64,000 bases of DNA from Streptomyces pyxinae (GCF_024756275.1 NZ_JANUGQ010000017.1:62001-126000); one strand, 5' to 3'; positions 40,334 to 49,577 are shown, numbered from the stretch's first letter. Translations and numbers: made by a program. Notes: generated from the sequence alone by a model not told the origin.

Positions 40334-40358
40334 TATTCACGCCGCCACTATGTGAATA
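40334..40358. promoter_or_regulatory. Inverted repeat TATTCAC-N11-GTGAATA at the hutU promoter
   Basis: Two perfect 7-bp arms at 40334-40340 and 40352-40358, 41 bases before the hutU ATG. The position would overlap RNA polymerase contacts, so it is a good candidate operator for the hut operon. The binding protein is unknown; the RpiR-type regulator at 32750 is one candidate. Confidence 0.55.
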
Positions 40359-40398
40359 ACCAGTCTGCATGCCGTCTGTTCACCGAGGAGGCACCCCC

Positions 40399-42135
40399 AT
40401 GTCAGGACCCCGCCCCGTACGGGCCCCGCGCGGTACGGAACTGAGCGCCCTGGGATGGCAGCAGGAGGCCGCCCTCCGGATGCTCCAGAACAATCTGGAC
40501 CCGGAGGTGGCCGAGCACCCCGACAAGCTGGTGGTCTACGGCGGCACCGGCAAGGCGGCCCGCGACTGGCGCTCCTTCGACGCGATGGTCCGCACCCTCC
40601 GGACGCTCAAGCAGGACGAGACCATGCTCGTCCAGTCCGGGCGGCCGGTCGGTGTGATGCAGACCCACGAGTGGGCGCCCCGGGTCCTGATCGCCAACTC
40701 CAACCTGGTGGGCGACTGGGCGAACTGGGAGGAGTTCCGCCGCCTGGAGCAGCTCGGACTCACCATGTACGGGCAGATGACCGCCGGGTCCTGGATCTAC
40801 ATCGGCACCCAGGGCATCCTCCAGGGCACCTACGAGACCTTCGCCGCCGTGGCCGCCAAGAAGTTCGGCGGCACCCTGGCCGGCACCATCACCCTCACCG
40901 CCGGGCTCGGCGGCATGGGCGGCGCCCAGCCGCTGGCCGTCACCATGAACGACGGCGTGGCCATCTGTATCGACTGCGACCCGCGCGCCATCGAGCGCCG
41001 GATCGAGCACCGCTACCTGGACGTGCGGGCGGACTCGCTCGACCACGCCCTGGAGCTGGCCACCGAGGCGCGCGACCGCCGCAAGCCGCTCTCCATCGGC
41101 GTCCTGGGCAACGCCGCCGAGCTGGTGCCCGAGCTGCTCGCCCGGAACGCCCCGATCGACATCGTCACCGACCAGACCTCCGCCCACGACCCGCTCTCCT
41201 ACCTCCCGCTCGGCGTCGCCTTCGACGAGATGGCCGCCTATGCCGCCGAGAAGCCCGCCGACTTCACCACCCGGGCCCGGGAGTCGATGGCCCGGCACGT
41301 GGAGGCGATGGTCGGCTTCCAGGACGCGGGCGCCGAGGTGTTCGACTACGGCAACTCCATCCGGGGCGAGGCCAAGCTCGCCGGCTACGACCGGGCCTTC
41401 GCCTTCCCCGGCTTCGTCCCCGCCTACATCCGACCGCTGTTCTGCGAGGGCAAGGGCCCGTTCCGCTGGGCGGCGCTCTCCGGCGAGGCGTCCGACATCC
41501 ACAAGACCGACCGGGCGATGCTCGACCTCTTCCCGGAGAACGAGTCGCTGCGCCGCTGGATCACCATGGCCGGTGAGCGGGTCCACTTCCAGGGCCTGCC
41601 CGCCCGGATCTGCTGGCTCGGCTACGGCGAGCGCGACCGGGCCGGCGAGCGGTTCAACGACATGGTCGCCTCCGGAGAGCTCCAGGCCCCGCTGGCCATC
41701 GGCCGCGACCACCTGGACTGCGGCTCGGTCGCCTCGCCGTACCGGGAGACCGAGGCCATGCTCGACGGCTCCGACGCCATCGCGGACTGGCCGCTGCTCA
41801 ACGCCATGGTCAATGTCGCCTCCGGTGCCTCCTGGGTCTCCCTCCACCACGGCGGCGGCGTCGGCATGGGCCGCTCCATCCACGCCGGACAGGTCACCGT
41901 CGCCGACGGCACCGCGCTGGCCGGCGAGAAGATCCGCCGGGTGCTCACCAACGACCCGGGCATGGGCGTCATCCGGCACGTGGACGCCGGGTACGACATC
42001 GCCGAGGAGGTCGCCGGCGAGCGCGGCGTCCGTGTCCCCATGCGCGAGGGCGACGAGGGCGCGGAGGGTGCCGGGAGCGCCGGGACGGGCGAGGGTGCTT
42101 TCGCGGCCGGCCGGCGGGAGGGTGATGGGGCGTGA
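40399..42135 (+). CDS. hutU: Urocanate hydratase
   Basis: 578 residues from the ATG at 40399 with GAGGAG upstream. HutU adds water to urocanate to give imidazolonepropionate, using tightly bound NAD as an electrophile. Evidence: the N-terminal LRMLQNNLDPEVAEHPDKLV and YGGTGKAARDW, the NAD Rossmann loop TAGLGGMGGAQPLAVTMN, and the active-site Cys segment PLFCEGKGPFRWAALSGE. The C-terminal SLHHGGGVGMGRSIHAGQV and LTNDPGMGVIRHVDAGYD are also conserved. Length is normal apart from an Asp/Gly/Ala tail of about 30 residues. It is the first gene of the operon; its stop overlaps the next start by 4 bases. Histidase (hutH) is not in this window. Confidence 0.96.
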   Translation: MSGPRPVRAPRGTELSALGWQQEAALRMLQNNLDPEVAEHPDKLVVYGGTGKAARDWRSFDAMVRTLRTLKQDETMLVQSGRPVGVMQTHEWAPRVLIANSNLVGDWANWEEFRRLEQLGLTMYGQMTAGSWIYIGTQGILQGTYETFAAVAAKKFGGTLAGTITLTAGLGGMGGAQPLAVTMNDGVAICIDCDPRAIERRIEHRYLDVRADSLDHALELATEARDRRKPLSIGVLGNAAELVPELLARNAPIDIVTDQTSAHDPLSYLPLGVAFDEMAAYAAEKPADFTTRARESMARHVEAMVGFQDAGAEVFDYGNSIRGEAKLAGYDRAFAFPGFVPAYIRPLFCEGKGPFRWAALSGEASDIHKTDRAMLDLFPENESLRRWITMAGERVHFQGLPARICWLGYGERDRAGERFNDMVASGELQAPLAIGRDHLDCGSVASPYRETEAMLDGSDAIADWPLLNAMVNVASGASWVSLHHGGGVGMGRSIHAGQVTVADGTALAGEKIRRVLTNDPGMGVIRHVDAGYDIAEEVAGERGVRVPMREGDEGAEGAGSAGTGEGAFAAGRREGDGA

Positions 42136-43343
42136 CCGCCTCCTTCCACGAGATGTGGCGGCAGCTGGCGCCGGTCGGCCGCCATCCGGACAGCGGCGGC
42201 TACCGCCGCCACGCCTGGACCGGCGCCGACGCCGACTGCCGCACCTGGTTCCAGGAACAGGCCGAGGCGCGCGGCCTCCACTACGAGACCGACCGCAACG
42301 GCAACCAGTGGGCCTGGCTCGGTGACCCCCTGGCCGGGGGCGCCGTGGTCACCGGCTCCCATCTGGACTCGGTGCCCGACGGGGGAGCCTTCGACGGGCC
42401 GCTCGGCGTCGTCTCCTCCTTCGCCGCCCTGGACGAACTCCGCGCCCGGGGGGCGGAGTTCACCCGGCCGCTGGCCATCACCAACTTCGGGGACGAGGAG
42501 GGCGCCCGGTTCGGCCTCGCCTGTGTCGGCTCCCGGCTCGCCGCCGGACAGCTGACCAGGGAGGCCGCGTACGAGCTGCGCGACGGCGACGGGATCACCC
42601 TGCCGCAGGCCATGGAGGCCGCCGGGTACGACCCCGCCGCCATCGGCCCGGACCCCGAACGCCTCGCCCGGATCGACGCGTTCGTGGAGCTGCACGTCGA
42701 ACAGGGCCGGGCCCTGGACCTGACCGGGGACCCGGTGGGCGTCGCCTCCGCCATCTGGCCGCACGGCCGCTGGCGGTACGACTTCCGGGGCGAGGCCAAC
42801 CACGCCGGAACCACCCGGCTGGTGGACCGGCGCGACCCCATGCCGACGTACGCCGAGACGGTGCTCGCCGCCCGCCGCGCGGCCGAACTCGCGGGCGCCG
42901 TCGCCACCTTCGGCAAGATCGCGGTCGAGCCCAACGGGGTCAACGCCATCCCGTCGCTGGTGCGCGGCTGGCTGGACTCGCGCGCCGCCGACCAGGCCAC
43001 CCTGGACACCGTGACCGCCGCCGTGGAGTCGGCCGCCGCCGAGGCGGCCGCCCGGCACGGCGTGGACCTCACCGTGGTCCGGGAGTCCTTCACCCCGGTC
43101 GTGGAGTTCGACCACGCCCTCCGGGACGAGCTGGGCAAACTCCTCGGCGGCCGGGTGCCGGTCCTGGGCACCGGCGCCGGACACGACGCCGGTATCCTCT
43201 CCGCCGCCGTCCCCACCGCCATGCTGTTCGTGCGCAACCCCACCGGGGTCTCGCACTCCCCGGCCGAACGGGCCGAGGAGGACGACTGCGTGGCCGGGGT
43301 CCGGGCGCTCGCCGACGTACTGGAGGGACTCGCGTGCCGGTGA
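42132..43343 (+). CDS. M20-family amidohydrolase (allantoate amidohydrolase-like) in the hut operon
   Basis: 403 residues from a GTG whose first 4 bases overlap the hutU stop. Metal ligands of the carbamoylase/AllC branch are all present: His/Asp in TGSHLDSVPDGGAFDGPLG, Glu-Glu in NFGDEEGARFG, His in FVELHVEQGRAL, His in GEANHAGTTRL, and the late His in GAGHDAGILSA. The branch hydrolyses allantoate, N-carbamoyl or N-acyl amino acids. Its place between hutU and hutF, with no HutG gene in the operon, suggests that it hydrolyses N-formylglutamate or another pathway intermediate rather than allantoate. That is inference; annotation by similarity alone would say allantoate amidohydrolase. Confidence 0.88.
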   Translation: MTASFHEMWRQLAPVGRHPDSGGYRRHAWTGADADCRTWFQEQAEARGLHYETDRNGNQWAWLGDPLAGGAVVTGSHLDSVPDGGAFDGPLGVVSSFAALDELRARGAEFTRPLAITNFGDEEGARFGLACVGSRLAAGQLTREAAYELRDGDGITLPQAMEAAGYDPAAIGPDPERLARIDAFVELHVEQGRALDLTGDPVGVASAIWPHGRWRYDFRGEANHAGTTRLVDRRDPMPTYAETVLAARRAAELAGAVATFGKIAVEPNGVNAIPSLVRGWLDSRAADQATLDTVTAAVESAAAEAAARHGVDLTVVRESFTPVVEFDHALRDELGKLLGGRVPVLGTGAGHDAGILSAAVPTAMLFVRNPTGVSHSPAERAEEDDCVAGVRALADVLEGLACR

Positions 43344-44671
43344 CGACGTACTGGCTGGAACACGCCTGGCTCGACCCGGTGGTGGAGCCGGGCGTCGCCC
43401 TGGAGGTGACGGACGGCCGGATCACCGCCGTCCGCACCGGCACCGGGACCCCGCCGCCCGGTGCCACCGTGCTGCGCGGACTGACGATCCCGGGCCTCGC
43501 CAACGCCCACAGCCACGCCTTCCACCGGGCGCTGCGCGGCTCCGTCCAGGTCGGCTCCGGCACCTTCTGGACCTGGCGCGACACCATGTACCGGACCGCC
43601 GCCCGGCTCACCCCGGACAGCTACCACGCCCTGGCCCTGGCGGTCTACGCGGAGATGGCACTCGCCGGGATCACCGCGGTGGGGGAGTTCCACTACCTCC
43701 ACCACAACCCCGGCGGCATCCCCTACGCCGACCCCAACGCCATGGGCGAGGCACTGATCGCGGCGGCCGGCGAGGCCGGCATCCGGATCACCCTGCTGGA
43801 CACCGCCTACCTCTCGGCCGGCTTCGGTGAACCGCCCAGCCGCCACCAGCGGCGCTTCTCCGACGGCACGGCCGACGCCTGGGCCGAACGCGCCGCCGGG
43901 CTCAAGGAACGCGAGGGCGTACGGATCGGCGCGGCCGTCCACTCGGTGCGCGCCGTCCCCGCCGACCAGCTGGCCACCGTCGCCCAGTGGGCCCAAGAGC
44001 GCGGGGCGCCGCTGCATGTCCATCTCTCCGAGCAGACGGCCGAGAACGACGCCTGCCGCGCCGCCCACGGCCGCACCCCCACCCGGCTCCTCGCCGACCA
44101 CGGGGTGCTCGGCCCGGACACCACCGGCGTCCACAACACCCACCTCACCGGCGAGGACATCGAGCTGCTCGGCGGCTCGTCCACCGGCACCTGCATGTGC
44201 CCCACCACCGAACGGGACCTCGCGGACGGCATCGGCCCGGCCGTCGCCCTCCAGCGGGCCGGCTCCCCGCTCTCGCTGGGCAGCGACAGCCACGCCGTGA
44301 TCGACCTGCTGGAGGAGGCCCGGGCGCTGGAGCTGGACGAACGGCTCCGCTCCCGCACCCGCGGCCACTGGACGGCCGCCGCGCTGCTCCGCGCCGCCAC
44401 CGCCGGCGGCCACGCCGCGCTGGGCGTGCCGGACGCGGGCCGGCTGGAGCCGGGCGCCCGGGCGGACTTCGCCACGATCGCCCTGGACACCGTCAGGACA
44501 GCGGGGCCACCCGCGCGTCTGGCAGCCGAGACGGCGGTATTCGCCGGGTCCGCGGCGGATGTGCGCCATACGGTCGTGGCCGGGCGCCATGTCGTACGGG
44601 ACGGGGTCCACGACCGGGTCCCGGACGTGCCCCGGGCCCTGGCGGAGTCGATCGCCGCACTGCGCGACTGA
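43334..44671 (+). CDS. hutF: Formimidoylglutamate deiminase
   Basis: 445 residues from a GTG; 10 bases overlap the preceding gene. HutF converts N-formimidoylglutamate to N-formylglutamate and ammonia, the pathway branch that needs a separate deformylase. Amidohydrolase-superfamily zinc ligands: the HxH in GLANAHSHAFHRALRG, His in GAPLHVHLSEQTAEN, His in VHNTHLTGEDIELL and Asp in SLGSDSHAVIDL. Other hallmarks are TFWTWRDTMY and EFHYLHHNPGG, and the C-terminal PGARADFATI strand. The presence of HutF rather than HutG-type formiminoglutamase fixes the route. The C-terminal 40 residues follow family length. Confidence 0.92.
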   Translation: MPVTTYWLEHAWLDPVVEPGVALEVTDGRITAVRTGTGTPPPGATVLRGLTIPGLANAHSHAFHRALRGSVQVGSGTFWTWRDTMYRTAARLTPDSYHALALAVYAEMALAGITAVGEFHYLHHNPGGIPYADPNAMGEALIAAAGEAGIRITLLDTAYLSAGFGEPPSRHQRRFSDGTADAWAERAAGLKEREGVRIGAAVHSVRAVPADQLATVAQWAQERGAPLHVHLSEQTAENDACRAAHGRTPTRLLADHGVLGPDTTGVHNTHLTGEDIELLGGSSTGTCMCPTTERDLADGIGPAVALQRAGSPLSLGSDSHAVIDLLEEARALELDERLRSRTRGHWTAAALLRAATAGGHAALGVPDAGRLEPGARADFATIALDTVRTAGPPARLAAETAVFAGSAADVRHTVVAGRHVVRDGVHDRVPDVPRALAESIAALRD

Positions 44672-44889
44672 CCGGGGCCCCGGCCCCACCGCCCCACCCG
44701 GGGTCGGCCCCGCCGCCGGCGGGACCGGCCCCGGCGCCGGTCACGAGCCCCGCCCCGGATCCGGCGCCGGGCAGGGGCCCGGACCAGGTCCCGGCCGGGA
44801 ACCCGGTCCGGGACCCACGGCCGGACCCGGCGCCGGACGCAGACCCGCCCCCAGGGCCGAACCCACGGCTGAAGGAGCCACCCCGCACC

Positions 44890-46143
44890 ATGAACACCCC
44901 CGACACCCCCGAGACCACGAACACGCCCGCGGCCACCGCCGCGCCCGCCCAGACGAACAGCGCCGTCGCCGCGACGGCCACGGTGATCACCAACATCGCC
45001 AGTCTGGTCACCAACGACCCCTCCCTCGGTGACGGAACCCCCCTGGGCCTGATCCAGGACGCGGCGCTCGTCATCGAGCACGACCGCGTGGTCTGGGCAG
45101 GCGAGAACAGCAAAGCACCCGCCACTGACAACCGGGTCGACGCGGCGGGCCGGGCGGTCTTCCCGGGCTTCGTGGACTCCCACTCCCACCTGGTCTTCGC
45201 GGGCGACCGCACCGCGGAGTTCAACGCCCGGATGTCCGGCCGCCCGTACGCCGCCGGCGGCATCCGCACCACCGTCGCCGCCACCCGCGCGGCCGACGAG
45301 GGCGAGCTGGAGGCCAACCTGGTCCGCCATCTGCGCGAGGCGCTGCGCCAGGGCACCACCACCTTCGAGACCAAGTCCGGCTACGGCCTCACCACCGAGG
45401 ACGAGGCCCGCGCCCTGCGGCTGGCCGCCCGGCACACCGACGAAGTCACCTATCTGGGTGCGCACATCGTCGCCCCCGAGTACGCCGACGACCCGGCCGG
45501 CTATGTCGAGCTGGTCACCGGCCCGATGCTGGACGCCTGCGCCCCGCACGCCCGCTGGATCGACGTCTTCTGCGAGCGCGGCGCCTTCGACGGCGACCAG
45601 GCGCGGGCGATCCTCACCGCCGGGGCGGCGCGCGGGCTGCACCCGAGAATCCACGCCAACCAGCTCTCGTACGGCCCCGGCGTCCAGCTGGCCGTGGAGC
45701 TGGACGCGGCCTCCGCCGACCACTGCACCCATCTCACCGACGCCGACGTGGACGCCCTGGCGCACTCCGCGACCGTCGCCACCCTGCTGCCGGGCGCCGA
45801 GTTCTCCACCCGCGCCGAGTGGCCGGACGCCCGGCGGCTGCTGGACGCGGGCGCGACCGTCGCCCTCTCCACGGACTGCAACTCCGGCTCCTCGTACACC
45901 TCCTCGGTGCCGTTCTGCATCGCGCTGGCGGTACGGGACATGGGGATGACCCCCGACGAGGCCCTCTGGTCCGCCACCGCCGGCGGTGCCCGGGCGCTGC
46001 GCCGCACCGACGTGGGCCGGCTCGCCCCGGGCAGCCGGGCCGATCTGGTGCTGCTGGACGCGCCCTCGCACGTCCACCTCGCCTACCGGCCGGGCGTGCC
46101 GCTGGTCTCCGAGGTATGGCGCGCGGGCGCCCGGGTGGCCTGA
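44890..46143 (+). CDS. hutI: Imidazolonepropionase
   Basis: 417 residues from the ATG at 44890. HutI opens the imidazolone ring to give formimidoylglutamate, the substrate of HutF. Ligands: FPGFVDSHSHLVFAGDR (HxH), ETKSGYGLTTEDEAR (conserved Lys-Ser-Gly-Tyr), LGAHIVAPEY, RIHANQLSYG (His), DHCTHLTDADVDAL and ALSTDCNSGSSYTS (Asp). The first 25 residues are a Thr/Ala/Pro-rich extension. A 218-base GC-rich spacer separates it from hutF. No ORF or promoter is obvious in the spacer, so it is probably co-transcribed. A perfect bidirectional terminator follows. Confidence 0.95.
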   Translation: MNTPDTPETTNTPAATAAPAQTNSAVAATATVITNIASLVTNDPSLGDGTPLGLIQDAALVIEHDRVVWAGENSKAPATDNRVDAAGRAVFPGFVDSHSHLVFAGDRTAEFNARMSGRPYAAGGIRTTVAATRAADEGELEANLVRHLREALRQGTTTFETKSGYGLTTEDEARALRLAARHTDEVTYLGAHIVAPEYADDPAGYVELVTGPMLDACAPHARWIDVFCERGAFDGDQARAILTAGAARGLHPRIHANQLSYGPGVQLAVELDAASADHCTHLTDADVDALAHSATVATLLPGAEFSTRAEWPDARRLLDAGATVALSTDCNSGSSYTSSVPFCIALAVRDMGMTPDEALWSATAGGARALRRTDVGRLAPGSRADLVLLDAPSHVHLAYRPGVPLVSEVWRAGARVA

Positions 46144-46275
46144 GCCCCGCCCGGGCCGACCGCCGAGTCCGGCCCGCCGCCCGGCCGTCCCGGGCCGCCC
46201 GGCCGTGTCCTGCCCGGCGCCGGGTGCTCGCGCCGGGTGCCGGGGCCGGGCGCCGGGCCGCGCCCCCGGAAGCCC

Positions 46276-46312
46276 GCGAGGGCCCCGTTCCGCCGTGGAA
46301 CGGGGCCCTCGC
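46276..46312. terminator. Bidirectional terminator, hutI/sigma factor
   Basis: GCGAGGGCCCCGTTCC at 46276-46291 pairs perfectly with GGAACGGGGCCCTCGC at 46297-46312 around a 5-base loop. It ends both converging units. The remainder of 46144-46444 has no gene. Confidence 0.8.
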
Positions 46313-46444
46313 CGTCGTATCCGCCGTACGGCTCACACGGGTGACACCGCCGCACCGGCCGGCACCGCTGGCACGGCGTACGGCCGAACCGCGTCGCCGT
46401 GCCCGGGCCGTACCGCCGCGCCCGGGGCCGGTGCCGGGTGGGGC

Positions 46445-47392
46445 TCACTCCTCGACGGTGAGGCCCTTGCGCAGCTTGGTGAGGGTGCGGGAGAGCAGCC
46501 GGGAGACATGCATCTGCGAGATGTTCAGCTCCTCGCCGATCTCCGACTGGGTCAGCCCCGCGACGAAGCGCAGCGAGAGGATCTTCCGGTCGCGCGCGGG
46601 GAGCGCGGCGATCAGCGGCTTGAGCGACTCGATGTACTCGATGCCCTCCAGCCCGTGGTCCTCGTAGCCGATCCGGTCGGCGAGCGCGCCCTCGGAGTCG
46701 TCCTCCTCGGGCTGGGCGTCCAGTGAGCTGGCCGTGTAGGCGTTGCTCGCCGCCATGCCCTCGACGACCTCCTCCTTGCTGATGCCGAGCCGCTCGGCCA
46801 GCTCGCCCACGGTGGGCGACCGGTCGAGCCGCTGGGCCAGCTCGTCGCCGGCCTTGGCGAGCTCCAGGCGGAGCTCCTGGAGCCGGCGCGGCACCCGCAC
46901 CGACCAGGAGGTGTCGCGGAAGAAGCGCTTGATCTCACCGACGATCGTCGGCATCGCGAAGGTGGGGAACTCGACCTCGCGGCTGATCTCGAAGCGGTCG
47001 ATCGCCTTGATCAGGCCGATGGTGCCGACCTGGATGATGTCCTCCATCGGTTCGCTGCGGGAGCGGAAGCGGGAGGCGGCGAACTTGACCAGGGCGAGGT
47101 TCAGCTCGACCAGGGTGTTGCGTACGTACGCGTGCTCGGCGGTGCCTTCCTCAAGCCCTCCGAGGCGGGTGAAGAGGGTCTTCGACAGCGCCCGTGCGTC
47201 TGCGGGGGCGACCTCGTCGTACGGCGGAATCTCGGGCAGATCGAGCGCGAGCTCCGACTCGGGCGGCAGGATCTCCGGAAGGCCGGGGAGCGGCCGGACG
47301 GCCGGGGTGGTGGAATCGATCGGATCGATCTGTTCGGACAGTTTTGCCGACGGCGCGAGGGGGGTACGCGCTTCGTCGAGCCGGGGTGACAT
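46445..47392 (-). CDS. RNA polymerase sigma factor, SigB/SigF group
   Basis: 315 residues from the ATG at 47392, where GGAGGAG lies 3 bases upstream. Group III sigma factor with three parts. Region 2: LVELNLALVKFAASRFR, DIIQVGTIGLIKAIDRF, VEFPTFAMPTIVGEIKRFFR and DTSWSVRVPRR. Region 3: RLELAKAGDELAQRLDRSPT, then VGELAERLGISKEEVVEGMA. Region 4: LPARDRKILSLRFVAGLTQS, EIGEELNISQMHVSRLLSRT. These are the SigB/F/G-type stress and sporulation sigma factors controlled by partner switching. The divergent genes encode exactly such partners. By memory of gene order it corresponds to the S. coelicolor SigI locus, but I leave the symbol empty. Confidence 0.9.
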   Translation of the reverse strand: MSPRLDEARTPLAPSAKLSEQIDPIDSTTPAVRPLPGLPEILPPESELALDLPEIPPYDEVAPADARALSKTLFTRLGGLEEGTAEHAYVRNTLVELNLALVKFAASRFRSRSEPMEDIIQVGTIGLIKAIDRFEISREVEFPTFAMPTIVGEIKRFFRDTSWSVRVPRRLQELRLELAKAGDELAQRLDRSPTVGELAERLGISKEEVVEGMAASNAYTASSLDAQPEEDDSEGALADRIGYEDHGLEGIEYIESLKPLIAALPARDRKILSLRFVAGLTQSEIGEELNISQMHVSRLLSRTLTKLRKGLTVEE

Positions 47393-47652
47393 GGTCTCCT
47401 CCATCGTTCTCGGCATATGGCAGCCGATGCCCGTCAACATCGTTCGCGCTGTGCGGCGCCTCCAGAGCCGGCCGTTTCGGGTATCCCTACTAGCCCTACC
47501 CGGTCGCCGGGGATCGTTGCAAGTATCAAATGCGCCGTATGTCCGATCTGTAGGGGAGTCTGACCTCGCCCCGGCTGAGCTCCGGCTACCCTCCTGCGAA
47601 GGTAAGGGCGTAGTGTTCTCCCGACTCAACGGCATCGGCGAAGAGGGGCGGC

Positions 47653-48021
47653 ATGGACCGCGGGACGGTCGGCAGCGCGAATCAGGGCCGGCTCAGGGTC
47701 GGGGTTCGGACCGAGGGACGCAGCGAGGTCCTCACTCCGGCAGGTGAGCTCGATCACCACACGGCGGAATTGCTGCGGGAACCTCTGGACGCCGCGATCG
47801 ACCGCGGGTGCGCGCGCATCGTGGTCGACTGCTCACAGCTCGCGTTCTGTGACTCCACGGGGCTCAATGTGCTGCTGGGCGCCCGGCTCCGGGCCGAGGC
47901 GGCCGGGGGCGGGGTGCACCTGGCCGGCATGCAGCCCGTCGTGGCCAGGGTCTTCGAGATCACCGGCGCGGAGGCGGTCTTCGACGTCCACGAGACGCTC
48001 GAAGCGGCGCTGGCCGAATGA
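47653..48021 (+). CDS. Anti-anti-sigma factor (STAS domain)
   Basis: 122 residues from an ATG. The STAS fold reads EVLTPAGELDHHTAELLREP, then ARIVVDCSQLAFCDSTGLNV with the phosphorylatable Ser68 (CDSTGLN). LLGARLRAEAAGGGVHLAGM and VARVFEITGAEAVFDV follow. Unphosphorylated, such proteins bind the kinase anti-sigma factor and free the sigma factor. It is divergent from the sigma gene (260 bases between starts) and followed by the kinase gene after 225 bases, which have no gene but include a GAGCAC-CCC-GTGCTC hairpin near 48182. Confidence 0.92.
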   Translation: MDRGTVGSANQGRLRVGVRTEGRSEVLTPAGELDHHTAELLREPLDAAIDRGCARIVVDCSQLAFCDSTGLNVLLGARLRAEAAGGGVHLAGMQPVVARVFEITGAEAVFDVHETLEAALAE

Positions 48022-48246
48022 GCCGAACGAGCTGAGGTGAGTGGAGACGGGCCGGCCGGGTCCGTGTCCGACCACGGCCCCCGCAGGGGCCACCGGCCCG
48101 CGCGATACGCGTCGGCCGGTGCGGCGGGTGTCGTCCCCGGGCCTCCGGGCAGAAGAAACCCGCGGCACTCCGCAGAGGCCCGAGCACCCCGTGCTCCTCT
48201 GTACCGAAGTAATGGCGAACTGGTGAATCGGTGAGGTGAAGCGCTG

Positions 48247-48810
48247 ATGGGCACCACCCAGCAGCATCCGCCGAGCGATCTCGGCCCGGAGTCCTCCGGC
48301 TCCGGGGCCGGCGGTGGCGATGGTGCCCCGGACCCGGCCGCGACCGCCGCGCCGACGGGTCCCTCCGGCGACGCGTCCGCGCCCGCGGCGACGGCCACCG
48401 CGCGGCAGGTCCGGCGGCTGGAACTCGGCGACGCCAGCGGCATTGTCCCGCTGGCCCGCGACTTCACGCGGCAGGCGCTGTACGACTGGGGCTGGTTGCC
48501 CGCCGAGTCGGCCGACCGCCGCGCCGCCGCCGAGGACGTGCTGCTGGTCGTCTCGGAGCTGGTGACCAACGCCTGCCTGCACGCCGAGGGACCGGAAGAG
48601 CTGCGGGTCTCGCTCGACGCCAAGGTGCTGCGCCTGGAGGTGACGGACCGGGGCCCCGGCCAGCCGGCCCCGCGCACCCCGCACCGCGCCGGACGCCCGG
48701 GCGGCCACGGCATGTTCATCGTCCAGCGCCTCTGTCTCGACTGGGGCGTCACCCGCGCCGACGGGGCCCCCGGCAAGACCGTCTGGGCCGAGCTGGCCGC
48801 CCCGGAGTAG
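48247..48810 (+). CDS. Anti-sigma factor serine kinase (HATPase, RsbW-like)
   Basis: 187 residues. The first 55 are Ala/Pro/Gly/Ser-rich and disordered. The GHKL ATPase fold follows: LARDFTRQALYDWGWLPAES, the N box VLLVVSELVTNACLHAEGP, the G1 box RLEVTDRGPGQPAP, and a G2-type GRPGGHGMFIVQRL, then WGVTRADGAPGKTVWAEL. This is the single-domain RsbW/SpoIIAB kinase type that binds the sigma factor and phosphorylates the STAS antagonist. Together with its two neighbours it forms a complete partner-switching module. Confidence 0.9.
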   Translation: MGTTQQHPPSDLGPESSGSGAGGGDGAPDPAATAAPTGPSGDASAPAATATARQVRRLELGDASGIVPLARDFTRQALYDWGWLPAESADRRAAAEDVLLVVSELVTNACLHAEGPEELRVSLDAKVLRLEVTDRGPGQPAPRTPHRAGRPGGHGMFIVQRLCLDWGVTRADGAPGKTVWAELAAPE

Positions 48811-49173
48811 CCGGGCGGGCCGGTCTGTCGCCTCTGGCGTGTGCCCGTGCGGGCCGACATGGGTCCGTGGCCGGGTGGTTCGCCGGTTCCGTCGCATGCC
48901 CGCGGCCGGATGTCTCCCGGTCCGGCGCGTGGCCGGGGCCGGGTGGTCCTCCGGTCCGGGACACGGCTCCGGGGCGGGCTCGCCGGTCCCCGGGGGCCCG
49001 TGACCGGGCGGTCCTCCGGCCCCGCCCGTTCCCGGGATCGGACGGTCCTCCGGTCCGGGGTACGGCTCCCGGCGCGCGCGTCCGGAGCGACTCCCGTCGC
49101 CGGAACGCGTCCGTACCGGAGGGGCCCGGCGTGCCGCACGAAGCCGGTGGGCCCGTCGCGACCGGAACCGGAC

Positions 49174-49206
49174 CGAAGAGAGCACGGCGACCAGCCGTGC
49201 TCTTCG
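49174..49206. terminator. Hairpin downstream of the anti-sigma kinase
   Basis: CGAAGAG(A)GCACGGC pairs with GCCGTGCTCTTCG around GACCA, with one bulged base, followed by TGTTT. It lies about 360 bases after the kinase stop, so it ends a long 3' region or a separate small RNA. Confidence 0.65.
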
Positions 49207-49530
49207 TGTTTCCCGCCGCTGTGCCGGAATCGCGGCCGCTCCGGCTCGGGGCCGGCTGCGGACCACCGGTCCCGCCTCCGTCGCCTGCCCCGTCCCGCAA
49301 TGCCCCCGCTCCCCGTGGCGAGGCGCCCGGGCCCCACGCCGCCGAGGTACGTGCGGACGGGGCCCCACGCCACCGGGGCCGTACCGCGTACCCCGGGGAC
49401 CGGCCCCGGAGCCGTGACCGTGCGTCCGGGGTGGCCGCCACCCCGGGAGCCGTACCGCGTGCACCAGGGAAGGGCCCGCCCCCGGAGGCGTACCGACTCG
49501 CCCGGCAGGGGCCGCCCCCAGGGCCGTACG

Positions 49531-49577
49531 CCGAAGGGCCGCCGGTCCGGGGGAGATCCGGAGCGGCGGCCCTTCGG
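49531..49577. terminator. Terminator of the POT transporter gene
   Basis: CCGAAGGGCCGCC at 49531-49543 pairs perfectly with GGCGGCCCTTCGG at 49565-49577, about 80 bases beyond the transporter stop on the minus strand. Confidence 0.7.

Noticed and set aside
40399..46143. Annotation of the M20 gene as proof of a purine/allantoin pathway
   Set aside because: No other allantoin gene is present; the overlaps tie it to histidine utilisation instead.
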